Below are positions 45,523 to 54,160 of a DNA stretch of 64,000 bases, one piece after another; the first letter of the stretch is position 1, and every line of letters starts with the position of its first letter. Location of the stretch: contig NZ_CP083349.1 in assembly GCF_020035535.1 (NCBI RefSeq), forward strand, positions 124,001 to 188,000, given 5' to 3'. The position numbers and the translations under genes are program-made. The stretch is from Ensifer adhaerens (GTDB lineage Bacteria; Pseudomonadota; Alphaproteobacteria; Rhizobiales; Rhizobiaceae). The notes beneath the pieces were generated by a model that had not been told where the DNA came from, made no database searches, and worked only from the letters and a program-made list of their open reading frames with translations.

Positions 45523-45547
45523 AACTGCTTTCAAAATTATAGCAGTT
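45523..45547. promoter_or_regulatory. Inverted repeat, probable HxlR operator
   Basis: AACTGCT (45523-45529) and AGCAGTT (45541-45547) are perfect inverted arms separated by 11 AT-rich bases. It lies mid-way in the divergent region between the HxlR gene and the SRPBCC gene. HxlR dimers bind such spaced palindromes; the assignment is inference from position. Confidence 0.65.
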
Positions 45548-45606
45548 TTTAAAAGAAACCAGTTTTGCAATTGCCACCGGTTTTCCGGTCCAGAGGAGAC
45601 AAGCAC

Positions 45607-46074
45607 ATGACTGACAGATCCGTGGAACATACGAGCTTCACCATTGAGCGCAGCTTCAAGGCGACGCCGGAACAGGTGTTCAGGGCCTTCTCCGAGCCGG
45701 CGGCGAAGGAGCGCTGGTTCGTCAATGTCGACGCCGGGGCTCAAATCACGCACGACTTCCGCGTCGGCGGTCGGGAAAGCGGGCGTTTCGTTCAGGACGA
45801 AGAGACGACCTATCACGACGACACCGTTTATCTCGATATCGTGGAAAACCGCCGGATCGTCTTTGCCTATACGATGGCGCAGAACGACAGGAGGATTTCC
45901 GCTTCTCTTGCCACGGTCGATATCCGGCGGGAGGGCAGCGGCACGCGCCTGGTTTTTACCGAACAGGTTGCGTTTCTCGATGGGCTGGACAAGCTCGAAT
46001 ACCGCCGCGATGGCTGGGAACAGTTGGTCGGGGCGTTGGCCAAGGAGCTTGGCGAGGCGGCCACCGCCGCCTGA
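45607..46074 (+). CDS. SRPBCC / AHSA1-like domain protein
   Basis: A 155-residue protein of the START/Bet v1-like superfamily (activator-of-Hsp90 type): FTIERSFKATPEQVFRAFSEPAAKERWF, then FRVGGRESGRF, DIVENRRIVFAYTM, and TRLVFTEQVAFLDG with a C-terminal helix DGWEQLVGALAKELGE. These bind hydrophobic ligands. Pairing with a divergent HxlR regulator suggests a stress- or xenobiotic-responsive unit. GAGGAGACAAGC precedes the ATG of MTDRSVE. Confidence 0.88.
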   Translation: MTDRSVEHTSFTIERSFKATPEQVFRAFSEPAAKERWFVNVDAGAQITHDFRVGGRESGRFVQDEETTYHDDTVYLDIVENRRIVFAYTMAQNDRRISASLATVDIRREGSGTRLVFTEQVAFLDGLDKLEYRRDGWEQLVGALAKELGEAATAA

Positions 46075-46102
46075 CGCGCGGCAGCCTGTGTCAAAAGGTC
46101 AG

Positions 46103-46142
46103 TGAAATCCCCGCGGGACGGTGCCGATCTCCGGGGATTTCA
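46103..46142. terminator. Convergent-gene hairpin overlapping the lysE-like stop
   Basis: TGAAATCCCC (46103-46112) pairs perfectly with GGGGATTTCA (46133-46142), the latter containing the stop codon of the minus-strand gene. AT-rich outer pairs provide short U-tracts in both directions. Likely serves both converging genes. Confidence 0.6.
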
Positions 46143-46742
46143 ATGCATGGCGGCGATGGCGCTGCCGGCAATTCCCATCGAAAACAGTGTGAGGCAGACG
46201 GCGGCAATCCGACGCGGCAGATGCGATGTCGACAAGCCTTTCGACATCTGCACGAGCATGGCGCCGGCGCCGATCCAGCTTGATCCGACGGCAACGACCA
46301 GTAGCGAAAATCCGGCGATCCAGGGCCAGACGGTCGCCAGTCCGGTCTGCGGCAGCAACACCAGGGCGACGATCAGGGCTTTCGGGTTGAGCAGGGTCGT
46401 GACGAAGACCTGACGGACGGAGATGACGACGCCTTCGCTGCGCTCGGCATCGGTGGTCCAGAGCGCATAGGCGAGATAGAGAACCCAGCAGGCCGCGATC
46501 AGCCTCAGCGCCAGGCCAAGCTGTGGATGGGCGGCGAGGAATGGCGCGAGAAGCGCAACCGCCGGAATGATGACGACGAGATAGCCGCCGAGTTCGCCGG
46601 TGAGCAGGGGCAGTGAACGGCGGAAGCCGATAGAGGCGCCGGACAGCCAGAGCAGCGTGTTCGTTGGCCCCGGCGTTGCGAGCAGGATTAGGGCGGCAAG
46701 GGCGAAGGCGAGCGGCTGCATGTCGTTGAACTCAGGTTTCAT
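46140..46742 (-). CDS. LysE-family amino-acid exporter
   Basis: A 200-residue, six-helix exporter of the LysE/RhtB superfamily. The N-terminal helix carries ALAALILLATPGPTNTLLWLSGASIGFRRSLPLLTGELGGY, the family's TPGP motif and small-residue helix 2; later VFVTTLLNPKALIVALVLLPQ contains the conserved NPK. Substrate (amino acids or analogues) unknown. A second ATG seven codons downstream is possible. Confidence 0.9.
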   Translation of the reverse strand: MKPEFNDMQPLAFALAALILLATPGPTNTLLWLSGASIGFRRSLPLLTGELGGYLVVIIPAVALLAPFLAAHPQLGLALRLIAACWVLYLAYALWTTDAERSEGVVISVRQVFVTTLLNPKALIVALVLLPQTGLATVWPWIAGFSLLVVAVGSSWIGAGAMLVQMSKGLSTSHLPRRIAAVCLTLFSMGIAGSAIAAMH

Positions 46743-46942
46743 GGCCGTTATCGCTGTCTTCTAGCAACGGCGCAAGCGCCCGTTCTTGATCTCCATCAAG
46801 CGGGTATCCGATCGCGCCGGAAGCGACCCGCAAGAAATCGCCACAGGCGCCCGCCGGAATGCCTCTTCCGCGTGTGTCACGGCCGCGCTATCAGACGGGG
46901 ACGCTGCCGCTTCTCTCCCGCCGGCGCGATCGAGGCTTTCCC

Positions 46943-47827
46943 ATGAACAAGACCGTATTGTCAGGCATCGTCATGACGACGTTTTCCTATTTCCTGTTCT
47001 CGCTGCAGGATGCGTCGGTCAAATGGCTCGTCGTCGGCTATTCGGTCTGGCAGATCCTGTTTACCCGAAGCATCACGATCCTGCTGCTCTGCCTGATCAT
47101 CGGCCGCGGCAAGCTGGTGCGCAATGCCATCTCTTCTCCGGTGGTCAAGCCGTTGTTCGTGCGCAACCTCCTGTTGCTCGCCGCCTGGCTTTCCTACTTC
47201 AACGCGGCCCGCGATCTTGGCCTCGCCGAAATGACGACGCTCTACTATGCAGCACCGATCATCGTGACGCTGCTGGCCGTGCCTATCCTGAAGGAAGACG
47301 TGCCGCCGATCCGCTGGTTCGCCGTCTTCATCGGCTTTGTCGGCGTGCTGATTGCCTGCGATCCGCTCGGGACCGGCATGAAGCTGTCGATGCCGGTGTT
47401 CCTGGCGCTCACGGCTGCCGTCTTCTGGGCGATCGGCACGGTGATGTTGCGCAAGACCGCGCTCCAGGAAACGACCCTGGTTCAGATGACGATCTCCAAC
47501 GTCTTCTTCATCGCCATGACCGGCCTAGCGGTCGGCTTCTTCTGGACGCCGCCGGCGCTTTTCGATGTCGCCTTGATGGCCGGCACCGGCGTCATCGCGG
47601 GCATTGCCCAGTACGCACTGTTCGAAGGCATGCGCCGTGCGCCGATCTCGGTGATCGCACCCTTTGAATATACTTCGCTCGTCTGGGCCTTCGGCCTCGG
47701 CTTCCTGATCTGGGGCGACGTTCCGGCCTCTAACGTCTTCGCCGGCGCCGGCCTGATCTTTGCTGCGGGCCTGCTGATCATCGTCGGCGAGCGACTGGCG
47801 CACCGGCGCGCGAGTGCAGCCGCCTGA
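46943..47827 (+). CDS. DMT-superfamily (EamA) transporter
   Basis: A 294-residue drug/metabolite transporter with ten TM helices in two EamA repeats. First repeat: SGIVMTTFSYFLFSLQDASVKWLVVGYSVWQILFTRS; junction GLAEMTTLYYAAPIIVTLLAVPILKEDVPPIRWFAVFIGFVGVLI; second repeat from LSMPVFLALTAAVFWAIGTVMLRKTA to SVIAPFEYTSLVWAFGLGFLIWGDVP. Substrate cannot be predicted. The start is the ATG of MNKTVLSG, 28 codons inside a longer, non-membrane frame. Confidence 0.9.
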   Translation: MNKTVLSGIVMTTFSYFLFSLQDASVKWLVVGYSVWQILFTRSITILLLCLIIGRGKLVRNAISSPVVKPLFVRNLLLLAAWLSYFNAARDLGLAEMTTLYYAAPIIVTLLAVPILKEDVPPIRWFAVFIGFVGVLIACDPLGTGMKLSMPVFLALTAAVFWAIGTVMLRKTALQETTLVQMTISNVFFIAMTGLAVGFFWTPPALFDVALMAGTGVIAGIAQYALFEGMRRAPISVIAPFEYTSLVWAFGLGFLIWGDVPASNVFAGAGLIFAAGLLIIVGERLAHRRASAAA

Positions 47828-47844
47828 CTCCTTCCCAGGGGTGG

Positions 47845-48266
47845 TCAGGCCGCCTCTGAGGTCATGTAGCGGCGCTCGGCGGTCTCGTCATAGATGCGGA
47901 GACCCTCGCGCTGGTAGAAGGCGACGGCCGGATTGGTGGTTAGCACACTGAGCCGCAGGGGCAGGCCGATCGCCCTTGCTTCGCCAAGCACCTGGCGAAG
48001 CGCGATCGCGCCATAGCCGTGATTCTGATGATCGGGGGCCACATAGAGCTTGTTGACCCAGACATGATCGTCCCGTCGGGTGACCGAAACGCAGCCGACA
48101 TCTTCTCCTTCGGCAACGATGATCCGATGTTCGCCGAGGATCAGCGCATCCGCCGACCGTGGCCGCCCCAGAGCGCGATCGCATAGTCGCGCATGCAGGC
48201 CTCTTCGAGCGAACGCAGGTAGGGTTCGTCGCCAACGATGGCGGGGCGCAAGGTGGCTTTGGTCAT
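47845..48266 (-). pseudogene. GNAT acetyltransferase, frameshifted
   Basis: Two frames together encode one GNAT protein. The N-terminal part (from 48266) reads MTKATLRPAIVGDEPYLRS...ACMRDYAIALWG, then runs to a stop at 48141. The neighbouring frame carries the rest: SADALILGEHRIIV, VGCVSV, VWVNKLYVAPDHQNHGYGAIAL (acetyl-CoA motif A), then FYQREGLRIYDETAERRYM. Adding one G to the GGGG run (CCCC at 48166-48169 on the plus strand) would give ALWGRPRSADALIL and a single frame of about 140 residues. Either a real one-base deletion or a homopolymer sequencing error. Follows the fadB terminator. Confidence 0.82.
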
Positions 48267-48393
48267 GGCTTCGACACGGGAGTACGTTGCTTCGACGCGG
48301 ACAGGTCTAGCATCGTAATCGTGACAGGTTAATGCCTGTGCCGATGCGGGCTGCAGCACGCCATGCTTCTGGAGCAAGCTTTTCGCCCAAGCG

Positions 48394-48420
48394 AAAACAG
48401 GCCCGGAGGGGGCCTGTTTT
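48394..48420 (-). terminator. Intrinsic terminator of the beta-oxidation operon
   Basis: A perfect 11-bp stem, AAAACAGGCCC (48394-48404) with GGGCCTGTTTT (48410-48420), loop 5 bases, located 18 bases after the fadB stop. On the minus strand the stem ends TTTT. Confidence 0.88.
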
Positions 48421-48438
48421 CAATGCGTTGAGCGGAGT

Positions 48439-50655
48439 TTACGCCGCTTGCTTCTTCTCGCCATAGGGATCGAAGCGACCGTAGAAGGTCTCGCCGCGTT
48501 CGGCCATTTCCTTGAGGAGCGCCGTCGGCTTGAAGTGGTCGCCATAGTCCTTGGCGAGCTTCTCGCACATCTTGACGAAGGTCTTTACGCCCATGCCGTC
48601 GATGTAAGAGAGCGTACCGCCGGTATAGGGCGCAAAGCCGAAGCCGAGGATCGAGCCGACGTCGGCTTCACGCGGATCGGTGACGATGCCTTCTTCCACG
48701 GTGCGTGCGGCCTCGAGCGCGATCGTCGCAAGCAAGCGCTGCTTCAAGACTTCGACGTCGATCGTGTCGGCGTTCTTCTGCGGATAGAGCGTCTTCAGCT
48801 CCGGCCACAAATACTTCTTGGCGGGCTTGGCCGGGTATTCGTAGAAGCCCTTGCCGTTCTTGCGGCCACGACGGTCGAGGTCGTCGACCATCTTGTTGAT
48901 CAGCGCCAAGTGCTTGGGATCGACGGCCTTTTCGCCGAGGTCGGCGACGGTGGCCTTCAGGATCTTCTGGCTGAGGTCGATCGCCACTTCGTCGTTGAGC
49001 GACAGCGGGCCGACCGGCATGCCGGCCATCTTTGCGGCATTCTCGATCATTGCCGGCGGTACGCCTTCGATCAGCATGTCATAGGCTTCGTGGATGTAGC
49101 GGAAGACGCAGCGGTTGACGTAGAAGCCGCGCGTATCGTTGACGACGATCGGCGTCTTCTTGATCGCGGCCACATAGTCGAGCGCTGTGGCGAGTGCCTT
49201 GTCGCCGCTCTCCTTGCCGAGGATCACTTCCGTCAGCATCATCTTCTCGACCGGCGAGAAGAAGTGGACGCCGATGAACTGGTCCGGGCGCTTGGAGTTC
49301 TTGGCAAGACCGGTGATCGGCAGCGTCGAGGTGTTGGAGGCAAAGATCGCGTCCTCGGCAATCACCGCTTCCACCTTCTCGATCACGTCCTTCTTGACCT
49401 GGCGATCCTCGAATACCGCTTCGACGACGAGGCCGGCGGTCTTCAGATCGTTGTAGTCGGCCGAAGGCGTGATACGGGCAAGCAGGGCTTCGCCTTCTTC
49501 CTTGGTCAGGCGGCCCTTGCCGATCGAATCCTTGACGAGGCCTTCCGAATGGGCCTTGCCCTTTTCGGCCGCTTCCATGTCGCGGTCGATCAGCGTCACG
49601 GCAATGCCGGCAGCAGCCGTCACATAGGCGATCGAGGCGCCCATGAAGCCGGCGCCAACGACGCCGACATGCTTGAATTCGGACTTCGGCACGCCGGCCG
49701 GGCGGCGGGCGCCCTTGCCGAGTTCCTGCATCGAGACGAACAGCGAGCGGATCATCGAGAAGGCTTCGGTGGTCTGAAGGATCTCGGTGAAGTAGCGCTG
49801 CTCGATCTTGAGCGCCGTGTCGAACGGCACCTGCAGGCCTTCATAGACGCACTTCAGGATGGCAACGGCGCCCGGATAGTTGCCGTAGGTCTCGCGGCGC
49901 AGGATGCCGGAAGCGGCCGGCCACAGCTGGGCCGAGGCCGGCGTCCAGATGCCGCCGCCCGGAACCTTGTAGCCCTTTTCGTCCCAGGGTTGGACCGGCT
50001 TCAGGCCGTTCTTGATCATCGCCTTGGCAGCATCGACCAACTTGTCGGCATCGACGACCTCATGCACCAGGCCGAGCGCCTTGGCGCGGGCTGCCGTCAG
50101 CGACGAACCTGTCGTCATCATCTGCAGCGCGTCCTGTGCGTTGGTAAGGCGAGGCACCCGCTGGGTGCCGCCAGCGCCCGGGAAGATGCCGACCTTGACT
50201 TCCGGCAGCGCGATCTTCACCGCCTTGGAGTTGGAAGCGACGCGGCCGTGGCAGGCGAGCGAGAGTTCGAAGGCGCCGCCCATGCAGGTGCCGTTGATCG
50301 CCGAGACCCAGGGCTTGCCCGAGGTTTCGAGCTTGCGGAAGAGACCGGTCATGCGGCCGACCAGGCCGAAAAGCTTCTGGGCGGCGTTATCCGGATCCTT
50401 CTTCTTTTCTTCTTGCTGGAAGGTGAACATCGACTTGATCATCGAGAGATCAGCGCCGCCGGAGAAGCTCGACTTGCCGGATGTGAAGACGACGCCCTTG
50501 ACCGCTGCATCGGCAGTCGTTGCGTCGACGATGGCGTTGAGTTCCTCCATCACCTCCTGGGTGAAGACGTTCATCGACTTCTCAGGCATGTCCCAGGTGA
50601 CGAGTGCGATGCCGTCGGCGTCGGTCTCGATCTTGAAATTGGTGTAATTCGTCAT
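48439..50655 (-). CDS. fadB: Enoyl-CoA hydratase / 3-hydroxyacyl-CoA dehydrogenase
   Basis: Bifunctional beta-oxidation enzyme, 738 residues. N-terminal crotonase domain (1-190): oxyanion loops SGKSSFSGGADL and GTCMGGAFELSLACHGR, with catalytic glutamates Glu130 and Glu152 (LPEVKVGIFPGAGGTQR). NAD-binding domain: VGVVGAGFMGASIAY (GxGxxG at 334-339) and ASNTSTLPIT. Dehydrogenase catalytic histidine in GVHFFSPVEKMMLTEVI; C-terminal domains from NDTRGFYVNRC to the end. Last gene of the acyl-CoA dehydrogenase - thiolase - lipoprotein - fadB operon, followed by a terminator. Could equally be called FadJ-type. Confidence 0.96.
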   Translation of the reverse strand: MTNYTNFKIETDADGIALVTWDMPEKSMNVFTQEVMEELNAIVDATTADAAVKGVVFTSGKSSFSGGADLSMIKSMFTFQQEEKKKDPDNAAQKLFGLVGRMTGLFRKLETSGKPWVSAINGTCMGGAFELSLACHGRVASNSKAVKIALPEVKVGIFPGAGGTQRVPRLTNAQDALQMMTTGSSLTAARAKALGLVHEVVDADKLVDAAKAMIKNGLKPVQPWDEKGYKVPGGGIWTPASAQLWPAASGILRRETYGNYPGAVAILKCVYEGLQVPFDTALKIEQRYFTEILQTTEAFSMIRSLFVSMQELGKGARRPAGVPKSEFKHVGVVGAGFMGASIAYVTAAAGIAVTLIDRDMEAAEKGKAHSEGLVKDSIGKGRLTKEEGEALLARITPSADYNDLKTAGLVVEAVFEDRQVKKDVIEKVEAVIAEDAIFASNTSTLPITGLAKNSKRPDQFIGVHFFSPVEKMMLTEVILGKESGDKALATALDYVAAIKKTPIVVNDTRGFYVNRCVFRYIHEAYDMLIEGVPPAMIENAAKMAGMPVGPLSLNDEVAIDLSQKILKATVADLGEKAVDPKHLALINKMVDDLDRRGRKNGKGFYEYPAKPAKKYLWPELKTLYPQKNADTIDVEVLKQRLLATIALEAARTVEEGIVTDPREADVGSILGFGFAPYTGGTLSYIDGMGVKTFVKMCEKLAKDYGDHFKPTALLKEMAERGETFYGRFDPYGEKKQAA

Positions 50656-50666
50656 GGTTCTCCCCC

Positions 50667-51080
50667 TCAGTAGAGAATGGGTTCGATGTGCAGCGAGATA
50701 TTCGATCCGCCGCTGTAACGTTGTTTGCTGGTGTTGGTGGCGATCAGCCGTCCGTCGCGCTCGACGCGGACGGTGAAGCCCGCATCGACGGCCTTGTCCA
50801 ATTCGGGCTTGGGCACCTGCAGCACGAAGGGCACGCGCGTCGCCTTGCCATCGCTGACGACGGACGTTTCCGCAATCTGCTTGGCGGCGACATCCATCAC
50901 GCCCTGCTCCTCGAGCCGGATCGTGACGGTGCCGGCCGGAACCGGGCCGCTGGCGACATTGGAGATCGTACCGGTGAGCGTGAAGCTGTCGCCGCCTTCT
51001 TCCTCGTCCGAGACGCAGCCGGCGGCTGCAAGCAGCCCCAGACCCATCAGTCCGAGAAGGGTGCGGCGCGTCACGTCCAT
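50667..51080 (-). CDS. YbaY/YscW-like lipoprotein within the beta-oxidation operon
   Basis: A 137-residue lipoprotein. The N-terminus MDVTRRTLLGLMGLGLLAAAGC has a twin-arginine start and a lipobox with Cys22. The mature domain has the YbaY/YscW pattern: FTLTGTISNVASGPVPAGTVTIRLEEQGVMDVAAKQIAETSVVSDGKATRVPFVLQVP. This family includes E. coli YbaY and type III secretion pilotins; its general role is unknown. It lies 2 bp after thiolase and 11 bp before fadB, so it is co-translated with them, which is unexpected for an envelope protein. Confidence 0.85.
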   Translation of the reverse strand: MDVTRRTLLGLMGLGLLAAAGCVSDEEEGGDSFTLTGTISNVASGPVPAGTVTIRLEEQGVMDVAAKQIAETSVVSDGKATRVPFVLQVPKPELDKAVDAGFTVRVERDGRLIATNTSKQRYSGGSNISLHIEPILY

Positions 51081-51082
51081 CG

Positions 51083-52291
51083 TCAGACCCTTTCGATAAT
51101 CGTGGCCGTGCCCATGCCGGCGCCGATGCAGAGTGTCACGAGCGCGGTGTTGAGATCGCGGCGCTCCAGTTCGTCAAGCACCGTGCCGAGGATCATCGCG
51201 CCGGTCGCGCCGAGCGGATGGCCCATGGCGATCGCGCCGCCGTTGACGTTGATCTTGTCGTGCGGGATGTCGAAGGCCTGCATGTAGCGCAGCACGACGG
51301 CTGCAAACGCCTCGTTGAGCTCGAAGAGATCGATGTCCGACAGCTTCATGTCGGCGCGCTTCAGGAGCTTTTCGGTGACGTCGACCGGACCGGTCAGCAT
51401 CAGCGCCGGATCGGAGCCGATATTGGCGAAGGCGCGGATGCGGGCGCGCGGCTTCAGGCCCATGCTCTCGCCGCCGGCCTTGGAGCCGAGCAGCACGGCA
51501 GCGGCGCCGTCGACGATGCCGGAGGAGTTGCCGGCGTGGTGCACGTAGTTGATCTTCTCGATTTCCGGATGGGCCTGGATGCCGACGGATTCGAAGCCGC
51601 CCATCTCGCCCGGCATCTGGAAGGACGGGTTGAGCGAGGCGAGCGCCTGCATGTCGGTGCCCGGGCGCATGTGCTCGTCACGGTCGAGGATCGTCAGGCC
51701 GTTCTGGTCCTTGACCGGAACGACGGACTTCTTGAAGTAGCCCTTCTCCCAGGAATGGGCCGCACGCTTCTGGCTCTCCACCGCATAGGCGTCGACGTCG
51801 TCGCGGCTGAAGCCGTATTTGGTGGCGATAAGATCGGCCGAAACACCCTGCGGCATGAAGAAGGCCGGCAGATTGACCGAGGGGTCCATGAACCAGGCAC
51901 CGCCGGACATGCCGAGACCGACGCGCGACATGCTCTCGACGCCGCCGGCAATGACAATGTCGTCGGCCCCTTGCGCGATCTTCGCCGCGCCGAAGTTGAT
52001 GGCGTCGAGACCGGAGGCGCAGAAGCGCGAGATCTGCATGCCGGGAGCGCGGGTCGAGTAACCGGCCTCAAAAGCGGCAGCCTTCGGGATCACCGCGCCC
52101 GCATCCATAACCGGATCGACGCAGCCCATGATAATGTCGTCCACGGTCGAGGTGTCGAGGTCGTTGCGGTCACGCACCGCTTCCAGCATTTTGGCGGCGA
52201 GGCGCACGGACGGCACTTCGTGCAGCGATCCGTCCTTCTTGCCACGGCCGCGCGGCGTGCGCACGTGGTCGTAAACGAAGACTTTCGTCAT
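51083..52291 (-). CDS. fadA: Acetyl-CoA C-acyltransferase (thiolase)
   Basis: Last step of beta-oxidation, cleaving 3-ketoacyl-CoA. 402 residues. Nucleophile Cys91 in ISRFCASGLDAIN; GGVESMSRVG; the NEAFA motif; GHPLGATGAMI with its histidine; and second cysteine in LCIGAGMGTATIIERV. Placed between the acyl-CoA dehydrogenase and fadB, it completes a full spiral of the pathway. Biosynthetic (PhbA-type) thiolases are related, but the operon argues for the catabolic role. Confidence 0.95.
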   Translation of the reverse strand: MTKVFVYDHVRTPRGRGKKDGSLHEVPSVRLAAKMLEAVRDRNDLDTSTVDDIIMGCVDPVMDAGAVIPKAAAFEAGYSTRAPGMQISRFCASGLDAINFGAAKIAQGADDIVIAGGVESMSRVGLGMSGGAWFMDPSVNLPAFFMPQGVSADLIATKYGFSRDDVDAYAVESQKRAAHSWEKGYFKKSVVPVKDQNGLTILDRDEHMRPGTDMQALASLNPSFQMPGEMGGFESVGIQAHPEIEKINYVHHAGNSSGIVDGAAAVLLGSKAGGESMGLKPRARIRAFANIGSDPALMLTGPVDVTEKLLKRADMKLSDIDLFELNEAFAAVVLRYMQAFDIPHDKINVNGGAIAMGHPLGATGAMILGTVLDELERRDLNTALVTLCIGAGMGTATIIERV

Positions 52292-52363
52292 GTCTCATCT
52301 CCCTTTCGGCAGCACCACGCGGTGCTGCCCGTCAAAACATTTTAGATCGAACCCGCGACGCGA

Positions 52364-54160
52364 TTAGAAAGCGGCCGCGTCGAGCGCCATCAGCGTGTCG
52401 GCGCCGGTTTCGATGCGGGCCTTGCGCAGGGCCGTTTCCGGCAGGATCCTTTCCATGAAGAAGGTCGCGGTGATCAGCTTGTTCTTCAGATAGTCTGCAC
52501 GCGCCGTTTCGCCAGAGGCAAGCTTTTCCCCAGCGGTCTTGGCGATCTTCGCCCACATGTAGCCGAGGACTACGAGACCGAAGAGGTGCATGTAGTCGGT
52601 CGAGCCGGCACCCGCGTTGTCGGGCTTGGCCATGGCGTTCTGCATGAACCACATGGTGGAGGCCTGCAGGTCGTTGAGGCCCTTCTTCAGTGCCTTCGTA
52701 TAGGCGGAGAGCTTCTCGTTGCTGCGGTTTTCCTCACAGAAATCGCCGATCTCCTTGAACAGGGCCATGACGGCGCGGCCGCCGTTGAGGCCGAGCTTGC
52801 GACCGACGAGGTCGAGCGCCTGGATGCCGTTGGCACCCTCGTAGATCATCGCGATGCGGGCATCACGGACATACTGGCTCATGCCGTGTTCTTCGATATA
52901 GCCGTGGCCGCCAAACATCTGCTGCGCCATGACGGCATGGTCGAAGCCTTTGTCGGTGAGCACGCCCTTGAGGATCGGCGTCATCAGGCCAAGGATATCA
53001 TCAGCCGTCTGGCGGTCGGCTTCGTTGTCGGAGCGGTGCGCGATGTCGGACTTCAGTGCCGTCCAGAGCGTGAAGGCGCGGCCGGCTTCGTTGAAGGCCT
53101 TGATCGTCATCAGCGTGCGGCGGACGTCCGGATGCACGATGATCGGGTCGGCCTTCTTGTCCGGCGCCTTCGGGCCGGAGAGCGAGCGGCCCTGGATACG
53201 GTCGCGGGCATAGCTGGCGGCGTTCTGATAGGCGATTTCGGCAATCGACAGGCCCTGCAGGCCGACGCCGAGGCGGGCCTCGTTCATCATCACGAACATG
53301 GCGTTGAGGCCCTTGTTCTCCGTGCCGATGAGGTAGCCCTCGGCCTCGTCATAGTTCATGACACAGGTGGAGTTGCCGTGGATGCCCATCTTGTGTTCGA
53401 TCGCGCCGCAGGAAACGCCGTTGCGTTCGCCGGGTTCGCCGTCGGCATTCAGCTTGAACTTCGGCACGATAAACAGCGAGATGCCCTTCACGCCCTCGGG
53501 CGCGCCCTCGATGCGGGCGAGCACCAGATGGATGATGTTGTCGGACATGTCGTGTTCGCCGGCGGAGATGAAGATCTTCTGGCCGGAGATCTTATAGCCG
53601 CCGTTGCCATCCGGAACCGCCTTGGTGCGCAGCAGGCCGAGGTCGGTGCCGCAATGCGGCTCGGTGAGGTTCATCGTGCCGGTCCAGGTGCCGGCGACCA
53701 TCTTCGGCAGATAGGCCTGCTTCTGTTCGTCCGTGCCGTGGACGAAGATCGCAGCGATCGCGCCCTGGGTGAGGCCCGGATACATGGTCAGCGCCATGTT
53801 GGCCGACGACATGTATTCGCCGACGGCGGTGTGCAGCGTATACGGCAGCCCCTGGCCGCCGAATTCCTCGGGAACGGCGAGGCCGAGCCAGCCGCCTTCG
53901 CGGTAGAGATCGAAGGCTGCCTTGAACCCCTTCGGCACGCTGACCGAGGCGTCGTCGCGGCGCTTGCAGCCTTCCTGGTCACCGGAGAGATTGACCGGGA
54001 AAAGAACCTCCTCGGCGAGCTTGGCTGCCTCGCCGACGATCGCCTCGATCATGTCAGGCGTCGCATCGCCGAAACCTTGAAGATTGTTGTAGCGTTCGAT
54101 GCCGAGCACGTCGTTCAGGATGAAGAGGGTATCGTCGACTGGAGCCTTGTAGATGGGCAT
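52364..54160 (-). CDS. Acyl-CoA dehydrogenase, long form (DmdC-like)
   Basis: FAD enzyme that introduces the first double bond in acyl-CoA breakdown. 598 residues, longer than the usual 380 because of N- and C-terminal extra domains, as in the DmdC/FadE-like group. Marks: YNNLQGFGDATPDM at the start, VPEEFGGQGLPYTLHTAVGEYMSSANMALTMYPGLTQGA, TGTMNLTEPHCGTDLGLLRTKA (FAD/substrate), the EHKMGIHGNSTC block, and QMFGGHGYIEEHGMSQYVRDARIAMIYEGANGIQALDLVGRKL with the catalytic glutamate in YEGANGIQ. First gene of the operon; the 26-bp palindrome at 54382 is 222 bp upstream. Methylmercaptopropionyl-CoA is a possible substrate in relatives, but long-chain acyl-CoA is likelier here. Confidence 0.93.
   Translation of the reverse strand: MPIYKAPVDDTLFILNDVLGIERYNNLQGFGDATPDMIEAIVGEAAKLAEEVLFPVNLSGDQEGCKRRDDASVSVPKGFKAAFDLYREGGWLGLAVPEEFGGQGLPYTLHTAVGEYMSSANMALTMYPGLTQGAIAAIFVHGTDEQKQAYLPKMVAGTWTGTMNLTEPHCGTDLGLLRTKAVPDGNGGYKISGQKIFISAGEHDMSDNIIHLVLARIEGAPEGVKGISLFIVPKFKLNADGEPGERNGVSCGAIEHKMGIHGNSTCVMNYDEAEGYLIGTENKGLNAMFVMMNEARLGVGLQGLSIAEIAYQNAASYARDRIQGRSLSGPKAPDKKADPIIVHPDVRRTLMTIKAFNEAGRAFTLWTALKSDIAHRSDNEADRQTADDILGLMTPILKGVLTDKGFDHAVMAQQMFGGHGYIEEHGMSQYVRDARIAMIYEGANGIQALDLVGRKLGLNGGRAVMALFKEIGDFCEENRSNEKLSAYTKALKKGLNDLQASTMWFMQNAMAKPDNAGAGSTDYMHLFGLVVLGYMWAKIAKTAGEKLASGETARADYLKNKLITATFFMERILPETALRKARIETGADTLMALDAAAF

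Noticed and set aside
48448..50673. 741-codon open frame antisense to fadB
   Set aside because: Same reason: composition is that of a shadow frame, and the fadB reading has all catalytic motifs.
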